From NCBI RefSeq assembly GCF_000003195.3, contig NC_012879.2, forward strand, positions 37,560,647 through 37,624,646: DNA of 64,000 nt. The letters run 5' to 3'. The notes under the pieces are model-generated. The model did not search any database and had not been told where the DNA came from. It saw only the letters and a list, made by a program, of their open reading frames with translations. The DNA is from Sorghum bicolor. Taxonomy: Eukaryota; Streptophyta; Magnoliopsida; Poales; Poaceae. Below are positions 1-10,013 of the stretch, piece after piece; positions within the stretch are counted from its first letter, which is position 1; the number at the start of each line of letters is the position of its first letter. The translations under genes were made by a program, and so were the position numbers.

Positions 1-578
1 TACTCTTGGAGCCTTTCCTCTTTGACTGGATGGACTGGGGGGCATCGGCAGTCACACCTCTAGTTTTTGCCGATGCGCCGGTTTGCTGATACAACAATGA
101 AAATTTGTGAGTACAAGTGTAACAGATGTAAGAATGGAATCGGTACGGATAAAAGAATTTGAAAATTTACCTTGAAGGCTTGTGCTAAAGTAGAGGCAGC
201 TACCGATGGAGATGCCTTCATCCGCTTGATGGTAACTTTCTTGAGACGTACACCCCGATGCCTTGGTAGGACTGGGCCAAGAGCGGAAGGTATCTTTCCA
301 CAGATCTAGAGAAAAGTTCTTGGCTCTAAAGGGGATTCTGTTTGTCTCTGCGTTGATCAGATCGGTAGGATCTGGGTTCCCTAGCGGACCGAGACATTAG
401 AGGTGTGGTTGATCGGTAGGGATGACAATTCTATTAGACAGATCCTAATAGTTTTTGGGGTAAAAAGAAGAACAAAAAAGGGGTATTCAGTAAAGATGAA
501 CTGCGGATGAACAGGAGTGCGGTAAAAATACAAGAGAGGAGTAGAACTGACCTCAGGCACGATGAAGTTGACGGCCAT
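1..578 (-). pseudogene. Antisense plant-mobile-domain (PMD) gene of element D, internally deleted
   Basis: The start codon is at 578-576 and the first exon encodes MAVNFIVPE followed by a GT donor, exactly as in elements A and B. A second exon piece follows (about 450-262), and its sequence then jumps at about 262 to a position that in element B lies roughly 1.45 kb further along the gene. Most of the PMD exon, and so the core domain, is therefore missing. The remaining bases at 1-260 match the downstream proline/glutamine-rich exons. The gene lies opposite to the gag-pol direction. By itself it is clearly non-functional; its regulatory 5' end is intact. Confidence 0.8.
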
Positions 579-716
579 CTCCTAGTAGGGGAGAAGATTG
601 AGAACTTGGGGGTTGTTGGAGGAGGTTCTTGAAGTTCTCGGAGCTCTCGAACAGCGCCGCCGCTAGAAAAGCAGAGTTGAGGCTGATGTGATGGAGAAGG
701 AGTACCCGAGAAGGAA

Positions 717-726
717 CTATTTATAG
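717..726 (-). promoter_or_regulatory. TATA box of the antisense PMD gene (element D)
   Basis: The minus strand reads CTATAAATAG here, about 140 bp upstream of the ATG at 578. The same decamer sits at the same distance in elements A and B, which supports a real promoter rather than a chance AT-rich string. Confidence 0.7.
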
Positions 727-900
727 GATAAAACGGGCAAGGGCAAATCTGACTTATCTCTTTGCCGTATCCGTGAAATCCGAGGGTACTCAGGTGGATA
801 TGGTAACTGTTCACACGGTAATCAAGGGATTGCGTAGGTGATTTGACAGGAAGCGGTCAGAATCTGGAGATATTTCACTGTGCGGGATTTCCTGGTCGGT

Positions 901-938
901 CCATCGGCAGCTTCTTCTAACGGTAATATTGCCGATGG
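901..938. repeat. 9-20-9 palindrome (CCATCGGCA / TGCCGATGG), element D
   Basis: The arms are at 901-909 and 930-938, separated by exactly 20 bases containing TAACGGTAATAT. It lies about 175 bp upstream of the antisense TATA box. Two such palindromes exist in A and two in B with the same spacing. It could be a paired protein-binding site or an RNA/DNA hairpin. Confidence 0.75.
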
Positions 939-1127
939 GCGAATATGGTGGAGGTGTCCAGTTCGGGAGGTTGAGGAATTCGAGGAATCTACGGAAGAAT
1001 CGGGCTAGAGTTGTTTGGCTTCGACGGTCGGTTACCAAATTGAGAGGATTAATTTCGGAAAGGCATCATTATTGCAGAGAATTTCAGAGCATTAATGATT
1101 TTATACTCCGAAATTGGGGGGCATGTG

Positions 1128-1822
1128 TGTTGACACCGTTTTTGGACACGTACCCAAGATCGGTATAGTGTAGATCGGCAAGATAGGGCAACAGTAACTG
1201 GTCTGCAGGAGAGTTGCCGATGAAGGGACAACTGAATGTGACTAAGTCCGTGGGTGGTGACGTGTTCATGCCGATGGTCAGCGTTAGCCTTTGCCGATGG
1301 CTGCGATGAGGAGTCTGCCGATGATTCGGAAGGAGAACCGAAAGCTTGCTGATTGGTCTATGGTGGTGTCCCAGTTTGTCATGGGAGGATAGTTTTGCAT
1401 TTTCCTTAGTTATTTAAGTCGTTTTGTATACGGATTCTGTTTAATTTAGAATTCGAGTCCTAGTCGTATCTGATTGTGGCTCTTTGAGCAGGGTATAAAT
1501 GTAGACCCTGGGGCCTTGTAATGAAGAATCTATCGATCAATTAAACACAAGCTTTTACTCATATTCCAGCATCTACTTTTTCGACGACTTCGTCATATTT
1601 TTTTATTACGATTTCTTAGGAGTTTGTCGACTTAAGCTCGGCGTATTCTCAAGTTCCATGTGAATACCTCTTGGCCGTGGCATCCGGGCGCATCGCTGTT
1701 GTCGGGACCAAAGTATTCGAGTTATCACCTTTGCCGATGTAAGGTCAAATCGGCTGGCACGCCTCAACGTTTGAAATCAGGTATTAGCCCTTTGTGTTTG
1801 CAGATCCACTTTTGCATCAACA
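1128..1822 (+). repeat. 3' LTR of element D (695 bp)
   Basis: Begins TGTTGACACC and ends GCATCAACA, giving the terminal inverted hexamer TGTTGA/TCAACA. It is preceded by the purine-rich tract TTGGGGGGCATG. An LTR TATA box (TATAAAT, 1494-1500) follows a 'ctctttgagcaggg' string shared by all family-1 LTRs. Its length is close to the LTRs of B (696) rather than A (720). Confidence 0.9.
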
Positions 1823-2196
1823 AGAGGTAGTCCTTTTTCCCCGAGACGGGAGATGAGGCGACTGAGAGATGCTAGGCATCCCATGACCCTCTGCACTCCC
1901 TTTAGGTTACGGATTGGGCCCATGTTCGTGATGGTAGGAGACCTTCTCGGGGTTGGCCTCGATCCCTCGCTCAGACACTATGAACCCGAGGAGCATGCCT
2001 CAAGCGACCCCAAAAATGCATTTTTCGGGGTCCAGTCTAATCCCCTTAGCTCTGAGGCATCAGAATGTTTCATCCAGGTCGGCCACGAGGCCACTTGCCT
2101 TCCTGGATTTGACCAAAATGTCATCTACGTAAGTCTCTACCGTTCTGCCTATGAGGTCTCCGAAGACCTGGAGCATACACCGCTGGTATGTAGCCA
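1823..2196 (-). pseudogene. Element C1 reverse transcriptase segment (left piece)
   Basis: On the minus strand this encodes the RT palm region, including an intact YVDD catalytic motif followed by ILVKS. It aligns with element C2 at about 54,020-54,420. It is bounded on the left by the 3' LTR of D and on the right by the 5' LTR of A, and C1 resumes at 14581. The rest of C1 pol lies left of the window or is hidden by D. The piece is an inert fragment, and its role here is as the target of two insertions. Confidence 0.85.
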
Positions 2197-2916
2197 TGTT
2201 GACACCATTTTTGGACACGTATCCAGGATCGATAGAGTGTAGGTCGGCAAGATATGGTGGCAATACTTGGTCTGCAGGAGAAGTTGCCGATGAGGATGGT
2301 TGTCGATGAAGGGACGGCTGAATATGACTAAGTCCGTAGGTGGTGGTGTGTTTGTGCTGAGGGTCAGTGTTAATCTTTGCCGATGCTACAATGAGGGGGT
2401 CTGCCGATGATACGGAGGAAGAATCTAATGGTTGCCGATTGGCCTATGGAGGTGTCCCAGTTTGTCGTGGGAGGATGGTTTTATGTTTTCCTTAGTTATT
2501 TAAATCGTTTTGTATACGGATTCTGTTTAATTTGGAATTCAAGTTCTAGTCATGTCTGGTTGTTGCTCTTCGAGCAGGGTATAAATGCAGACCCTAGGGC
2601 TTTGTAATATGGATCTATCAATCAATCAATCAAACACAAGTTTTTACTCATATTCTAGTATTTACTTTTTTGACGACTTCGTCATATTTTCCTTTTTCAT
2701 TACGAGTTCTTAGGAGTTCGTCGACTTAAGCTCGGTGTACTCTCAAGTTCCGCGTGAATACCTCTTGGCCATGGCATCCGGGCGCATCGCTGTTGTCGGG
2801 ACCAAAGTATTCGAGTTATCACCTTTGCCGATAGTAAGGTCAAATCGGCTGGCACGCCTTAACGTTTGAATCGGGTATTAGCCCTTTGTGTTTGCAGATC
2901 AGCTTTTGCATCAACA
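2197..2916 (+). repeat. 5' LTR of element A (720 bp)
   Basis: Starts TGTTGACACC, ends TTGCATCAACA. It contains several GCCGATG words, a TATAAAT box near 2579, and the poly-A-signal-like AT-rich end of the R region near 2610-2640. It is the same length as its partner at 13861. Confidence 0.93.
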
Positions 2917-2923
2917 CATATTT

Positions 2924-2941
2924 TGGCACGCCCGGTGGGAC
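2924..2941 (+). other. Candidate primer-binding site, element A
   Basis: TGGCACGCCCGGTGGGAC begins eight bases after the LTR end and starts with TGG, as expected for pairing with a tRNA 3' CCA. Element B has the same sequence with one change at the same place. I could not name the cognate tRNA from memory with confidence. Confidence 0.65.
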
Positions 2942-2963
2942 CAGATTCAAGATCAAGATCAAC

Positions 2964-5900
2964 ATGTCGACTACTGAGTTTGATCAGGAGAATGTCATCC
3001 CTGTGACAGAAACTAATCTCAAGGATGAGCAGAAGCAAACTATTGTGAAAGCCATGGAGGATTACAAGCAGCAATGTTTGAGATCCTTCAGTATCAACAG
3101 GAACGGCGAAGTGATCTCGAAGGAAGCACTGCCGATGCCTCGGCAGGTTACCTTTGATGCCAATCCTGGTAAACTTCAAGACATGGTTGATAATGCTATT
3201 AACCGTGCTTTGATTAATCAAGCTGGTGTGCTGTCCAATACGGTTTTCAATGCCGTGGCTAGAACTTTTAAGGAAGGACAGTTGCCACCAAATTATGTGG
3301 GCCCTTCTCATCATCAGCCAGGATCACCGGTGGTTACAGCTCCATCGGCTCCTACAGCCGCTGCGGGCACGGAAACTGCTGTTCCTCCAAGCACGTTAGG
3401 AGTTACCAATGCACAATCTACACCGATGACGACCAATCCATCGACCTCAGATGGGCAGATTAAACTTACTACAGATCTATTGGCATCGGCAATGTCAGGA
3501 CCGGTTCCTCCTCCTAACTGGTGGGGTTTTGGTATGCCCCCAGAGTTCACGTTGAAGACACCTGGTACATCTCAGACGGCTGATATGAGAGGCAAGGCTC
3601 CTATGGCATCGGCACCTCCAAATATGCCGATGAATAAGAGTCCCCAGTTTACTACAACTTCTACTGCAAGACCTTACACTGGGAATTCTCAAGCTCCAAC
3701 TTTCCAGATGCCTAATGCATCGGCAGATTCAATGCTGGTGCAACAGAGGTTTATGACTCAACTAGGGTATGTCAATTCAATGATGATGCCCAATTACCAG
3801 TCATCGGCATGCCCTATGCCGATGAAAGCTAATAGTGGATGGCCTGAGCAGCAAGTCTTTCCACAAATACCCCAACAGCATCATCAAGCTACAGGGTTTC
3901 AACAAGGCCAGATCTACCCCGAATTCCAGAATTAGGGGTTGCCCAACCAGCCAATGAATCTTGGGCGGCAGATTGGCGGACAGCAGATCGGCGGGCAACA
4001 GTTTGGTGGTCAGCAGATGGGTGGCCAAATGATTAACCCAATGTTCCATGCAGATCGCGCACCGCACAGACACATGGAAGCTTACCAGCAGATGCCAGAT
4101 CCGCAACCGCCTCATCGGCAAGATGCCGATGCTTATTGGGCCGATAAGATTGCTGAAGTAATGAGATATCAATTTGGGAGAAAACCCAAAGTCAATACTT
4201 ACTCTTATCGGACACCGTATCCTCCTGCATATGATTTAATCCCACTTCCAAATCGGTACAAAGTGTTGGATTTTACTAAGTTTTCTGGACAGGATGATAC
4301 ATCGACCATGGACCACGTTAACAAGTTCATCATTCAATGTGGAGAAGCTGCTAACAGGGACGAGTTGAGGGTTTGCTTATTCTCGTCATCATTGTCTGGA
4401 TCGGCTTTCACTTGGTTTATATCATTACCTCCCAACTCAGTGATTACTTGGGCCGATCTAGAAAAGCAATTCCACAAATACTTCTTTTCTGGAGTCCATG
4501 AGAAGAAGATCACCGATTTGGTCAAATTGAAGCAACACAATGATGAATCGGTTGAAAGTTTTGTGCAGAGGATACGGGAAGTCAAGAACAAATGCTATAG
4601 CCTGATTCTGGATGATCGGCAGCTAGCCGATTTGGCTTTCCAGGGTTTGTTGCCACATAAAAGGGACAAGTATGCATCTCAAGAGTTCGAAAGCTTAAGT
4701 CATTTGGTGCAGAGGATTTCTGATCAAGATATCAAGCCTTTTGAACCCAAGAGAGCATGGAACAAAAAGGTATCATTTGTTGATTAGGTAGCAAGCTCAG
4801 ATTCTGATGAGGAACCAGTCATCGGCTTGGCAGAATGGGTGAAGAATAAGAAGCCGATGTCTTGCCCCTTTGGGCATAAAGAGCCAGAGAAGTTTGCGTT
4901 TGATATCACTAAAGCCGATAGGACATTTGACTTTCTACTTCAGGAAGGTCAGATCAAGCTGTCACCTAATCATGTGATCCCATCGGCTGAGGAATTGAAA
5001 AGGGTAAAATATTGTAAGTGGCACAATGCAACCTCTCACGACACCAATGAGTGTAAAGTTTTTAGACAGCAGCTGCAATCGGCTATAGAATCTGGGAGGA
5101 TCAAATTTGACAGCTCCAAAACTCAGAAGCTGATGAAGATTGATCAGCATCCTTTCCCAACAAACATGCTGGATGCTAAGGGAAAGGCCAAGGTCTTGAC
5201 ATCGGAGGCGGCTGAAAGAAGTGCATCGGTGGATCCTCAGCATCAGATCACTACTGCCGATGCAAAAGGAAAAGTCTTGATCCAGGAGGGGACTAACTCA
5301 GGAAGGCCTCCCCGATCTGGTATAGTGATAACTCACAAGAGGCCTCGAGAGACTTGGCAGCAATGTGAGGATCGGTATCGGCGCCAGCAAGAGGACTATC
5401 GTCGGGAAGAAGAAAGACGCCGACAAGAGTGGAATCGGCACAGGGATCACTGGAATTGTCCGTTCTTCATCCATTGTTGGAAGGAAAATATCAAGCTACT
5501 GTCAGGGATTGTCCTGAGTGCAATCGTTATGATCGGTATGACAGATCTGATCGGCGCTATCACAATGATGATCGGCGATTCAACAGGCTGATTATGGGGA
5601 GAGCGTCCGTTCACGATCGGCTGGGGGGCAGGCTCAGTGTGCATGACAGGCTCGACGATCGTGTTGAATATTTTCCCAGGAACCAGGAAGAACTTGAAGA
5701 GATGGCTAATGCTCGAGTTCCCAATGAATCCATATTTTGCAGGGATGCCAATACTTATCGGATGGAGTCAAGGGAAAATCGTCGCCCATCGGTAAGGCAG
5801 CAGCAATTTCCTCCATGGTGTCCAGAGGGGTTGACCAGGACACAGAAGAGAAGGCTGCAGCGCGAGAGGCGAGAGGAGTTAAGCAAGGGTGAGAACTCTG

Positions 5901-6622
5901 GCCAACCTAGGGATCTGCAATCAGATCCTAAGGGGAAAGGGCCATCGGCAGATGTCAACATGGTATTTATGTTGCCGATGGAATTCCTTGCGTCGTCCAG
6001 CGATGATGAGTTGGAGTTCTCCGATCAGATAGCTCAGTTGGCTCTGGATCCGATGACAGCTATCTTTGAAAAGCCTGCCGATGATGAAAGGCAACGTCTT
6101 AAGGCTCTGTTTGTCAATGGGAGAGTGGATGGTCAGCCAATGACCAAGATTTTAATTGATGGTGGAGCTGCTATCAATATCTTGCCATATACAGTATATC
6201 AGAAGCTTGGAAAAGGGGATCAGGATTTGACCAAGACCGATATGATGCTCAAAGACTTTGAGGGCAACGTGTCTCCAGTTAAGGGGGCAATATGCGTTGA
6301 GTTGACCATCGGCAGCAAAACTTTGCCGACAACCTTCTTCCTGATCAGTGGAAAAGGTGCTTATAACTTGCTGCTGGGAAGAGATTGGATTCGTGCCAAT
6401 TGTTGCATTCCTTCTACAATGCACCAGTGCTTGGTCCAGTGGGTAGGCCACAAGATTGAGATTGTCCCGGGAGATTCTTCCTATGTTATTGCATCGGCAG
6501 AGGCAGACACCTACGAAAGAACTAGGTGTATTTCAGGAGAAGTTTGGGAAAAGGATTTTCTCAAAGTTGCCGATTATGAAATTCCACCGATCCAAGCAGT
6601 CGGTTCTGATGAAGGTTTTTAA
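2964..6622 (+). pseudogene. gag-protease polyprotein of element A, broken
   Basis: The reading frame starts at ATG 2964 (MSTTEFDQENVIP) and matches element B along its whole length. It encodes a proline/glutamine-rich N-terminal region, a Gln-Gly repeat tract, the retrotransposon gag core (about 4200-4740), a C-x2-H...H...C zinc-knuckle-like motif near 5010-5060, and an aspartic protease active site (IDGGAAIN) near 6157. Lesions are TAG at 3933-3935 (CAG in B), TAG at 4785-4787, and a 4-bp deletion relative to B near 5505 that shifts the frame; the shifted frame then stays open to TAA 6620-6622. It cannot make a full Gag. Confidence 0.88.
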
Positions 6623-9600
6623 TGGATAGATTCGCCGATGATGGAAAATTAGGCCAGGGATTCACATCGGCTGATGATTTGGTAGAAGTAGATATAGGTA
6701 GTGGTGATAAGCCTAGACCTACTTTTATTAGTGCTAAGTTAGATTCTGAGTGTAAGCAGCAGTTAACCGATTTGTTAAAAGAATATAAAGATTGCTTTGC
6801 TTGGGATTATACTGAGATGCCTGGTTTAGCCCAATCAATTGTTGAACATCGGTTGCCTATCAAGTCTGGATTTTGGCCACATCAACAGCCAGCTCGCCGA
6901 TGTAATCCTAATATTCTTCCTGATATTAAGGCTGAAATAACCAAACTCATTGAAGCTAAATTTATTCGGCAATGTCAGTATGCCGAATGGATTTCCAATG
7001 TTGTTCTAGTCTACAAGAAAATGGGAAGCTTCGGGTTTGCATTGATTTCAGGAATCTCAATAAAGCTACGCCGATGGATGGCTACCCAATGCCAGTTGCC
7101 GATTTACTAGTTGATGCTGCGGCTGGGCAACGGATCATCAGCTTTCTGGATGGCAATGCAGGATACAATCAAATATTCATGGCTGAAGAAGATATTTCAA
7201 AGACTGCATTTAGATGTCCTGGTCATGTCGGATTGTTTGAATGGATAGTCATGACATTCGGCTTGAAAAATGCTGGTGCTACTTATCAGAGAGCCATGAA
7301 TTTTATATTTCATGAGCTCATCGGCAAGCTGGTGGAAATTTATATTGATGATGTGGTGGTTAAGTCTGGAGACTTCACAAAGCATCTTGCTGATTTGCGA
7401 AAAGTGTTGGAATGCACAAGAAAGCATGGTTTAAAAATGAATCCCAATAAGTGTGCATTTGGTGTATTGGCAGGACAATTTCTTGGTTTCATGGTGCATC
7501 AGAGGGGGATTGAAATTAGTCGAAGATCCATTGATGCTATCAACAAAATAGTTGCTCCTACCAACAAGACTGAGCTCCAGTCCTTGATCGGCAAGGTAAA
7601 TTTTATCAGGAGGTTTATATCTAATTTGTGTGGTAAAATTCGTGCTTTCAGTCCTTTATTTAAGTTAAAAGCCGATCAAGAATTCGTTTGGGGGAAAGAA
7701 CAACAGTTGGCCTTGGATGAAATCAAGAATTATTTGGTGAATCCTCCAGTTCTGATTCCACCCCGGCAAGGGAAGCCCTTCAGGTTGTATTTATCTACCG
7801 ATGGGATGGTCATCGGGTCGGCTTTAATTCAAGAATTTGAAGGGAAGGAACGTGTGATTTACTATTTCAGCAGGAGGTTGGTTGATGCTGAGACTAGGTA
7901 TTCGGCTATTGAGAAAATGTGCTTATGCTTGTACTTCTCCTGTATTAAGTTAAGACATTATTTGCTATCGGCCGAATGCACTGTTATTTGCAAAGACGAT
8001 GTGGTCCGATACATGCTATCTATGCCGATCATGAGCGGCTGGATCAGTAAGTGGATTTTGGCACTGTCAGAATTCGATCTGCGTTACGAATCGGCTAAAG
8101 CGGTTAAAGGACAGATTATGGCCGATTTTATGACTCAACATTGTGGTACAATGGAGACTTTGGAGATTGTACCTTGTACGCTTTTCTTTGATGGATCCAC
8201 GTGTGACCGGGGGGAAGGAATCGACATAGTGTTAATTTCCCCTCCGGGAAGGAAATATGAGTTCTCCTTGCCGATTGTTGCCACGTCAATAAATAATCAG
8301 GCTGAGTATCAAGCTTTGATAAAGGGGTTGGAGTTACTAAGAGAAGTTCATGCTGATGCTGTTGAAATCTTCGGAGATTCTATGCTAGTTATAAATCAAT
8401 TGGCTGGAAACTATGAATGCCGAAGTGAGGTCCTCATAACTTACCACGAGAAGAGTATGCAATTGTTAAAGGAATTCAAGGATTTCCGATTAGAGCATGT
8501 TCCTTGATTGCATAATGAAGAGGCCAATCGGTTGGCTCAGCATGTCTCGGGATATCAGCCCATGATTAATGCAATATCGGCAATCAGTGCCGATGATTGG
8601 AGAAAAGAAATCATTGATTATTTAAGGGATCCGTTCAAGAAAGTTGAGAGACGTGTTCGGTTTCAAGCTACCAAGTATGTGCTCCTCGAAGATGAGTTAT
8701 ATTACCGAACCATTGACGGGATTCTTCTCAGATGTTTAGGTGATGATGAGGCTAAGAATTTGATGGGAGAAATCCATGAAGGGGTATGTGGAGCACATCA
8801 GTCGGCCTTTAAGATGAAATGAATGATTAGAAGAAATGGGTATTATTGGCTAACTATACTTGAAGATTGTTTTAAGTATTTTAAGGGGTGTCAAGGATGT
8901 CAGAAATTTGGTAATGTTCAAAGGGCACCTGCATCGGCCATGAATCCTATCATCAAGCCTTGGCCGTTCCGGGGATGGGCTATTGATTTGATCGGCGAGA
9001 TTTATCCGCCATCCAGCAAAGGACATAAATTTATTCTGGTTGCCACCGATTATTTCACCAAATGGGTTGAAGCTATTCCTTTAAAGAAAGTTACATCGGC
9101 CAATATGATTGATTTTGTGAAAGAGCATATTATCTACCGATTTGGAATTCCTCAAACTATTACTACCGATCAGGGTACTATGTTCACATCAGGGGAGTTT
9201 GATGAATTTGCAATCGGTATGGGGATTAAAGTATTAAACTCTTCTCCTTACTATGCTTAAGCTAATGGGTAGGCCGAGGCATCTAACAAAGGAATTATCA
9301 AGATTATTAAACGAAAGATTGAAGAAAATCCTAGGAGGTGGCACACATTGTTAAACGAAGCTTTATGGTCACAGCGGATGGCTTGTCATGGATCGACCAA
9401 GGTTTCACCTTATCAGTTGGTGTATGGGCATGATGCAGTGTTACCTTGGGAAATTAAGACTGGGTCTAGGTGATTATCTTTTCAAGATCAATTGGCTACC
9501 GATGATTATGCTACTTTGATGACAGACGAGTTGGATGATTTAACAGAACATCGGCTAAGGGCCTTGATGAGTATAGAAGAGAATAAGAAGAGAGTTGCCA

Positions 9601-9854
9601 GATGGTATGAAAAGAAGGTAAAAGCTAAGGAGTTTGCCGATGGAGACTTAGTATGGAAATTAATCTTACCGATCGGGACTAAAAGTTAAAAATTTGGGAA
9701 GTGGTCTCCCAATTGGGAGGGTCCCTATCAGATAAGTCGATCGGGTCCTGGTAATGCCTATATTTTAGAAACTCTCGAAGGAGTTGAATTTCCCAGAGCA
9801 TTAAATGGCAAATATCTAAAGAAGTACTACCCCAGTATATGGGTCGATGCATGA
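6622..9854 (+). pseudogene. pol polyprotein of element A (RT, RNase H, second RNase H, integrase), broken
   Basis: The ATG at 6622 overlaps the gag stop as TAATG, a different frame from gag-pro. Domains seen in order are RT with YIDDVVVKS (near 7340), a first RNase H (YLSTDG, near 7790), a second archaeal-type RNase H (LFFDGS, near 8190), the integrase zinc region (H-H-C-C, near 8780-8905), and the integrase DDE core (near 8985-9290). Disabling changes are a 1-bp loss near 7020, TGA 8505, TGA 8820, TAA 9258, TAG 9270, TGA 9471 and TAA 9687. Most are C-to-T or G-to-A changes relative to B. No chromodomain follows. Confidence 0.88.
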
Positions 9855-9864
9855 AAGTTAAAGT

Positions 9865-9951
9865 GCCGATAACATTCCTATCGGCTGGATCAAAATGTCT
9901 CTGAGGTTGGACTTAATGTTTTAAAAAGGTGCCGATAACAGTCCTATCGGC
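9865..9951. repeat. Two GCCGATA-N7-TATCGGC inverted repeats between convergent genes, element A
   Basis: Copies lie at 9865-9885 (spacer acattcc) and 9931-9951 (spacer acagtcc), just after the pol stop and just before the stop of the antisense PMD gene. The same twin arrangement occurs in B at 23563-23652. They could mark transcript 3' ends of the two convergent genes or be paired binding sites. The rest of 9855-10013 shows nothing else. Confidence 0.7.
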
Positions 9952-10013
9952 TAGACCAAAATACTAAGAGCGTTTAGAAAGGAAGGGCAAGTATGCCGCC
10001 GATGAAGAATTCA

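Larger units (their letters stand above)
1..1822 (+). mobile_element. Element D: 3' part of a Tat-lineage Ty3/Gypsy LTR retrotransposon
   Basis: The segment runs from inside an antisense PMD gene through an untranslated spacer and polypurine tract to a complete 3' LTR ending at 1822. It matches the ends of elements A and B in order and orientation. The gag-pol part and 5' LTR lie left of the window. The right flank is minus-strand RT sequence of element C1, so D inserted into C1. The left copy of the target duplication cannot be seen. Family assignment is secure; completeness outside the window is unknown. Confidence 0.9.
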
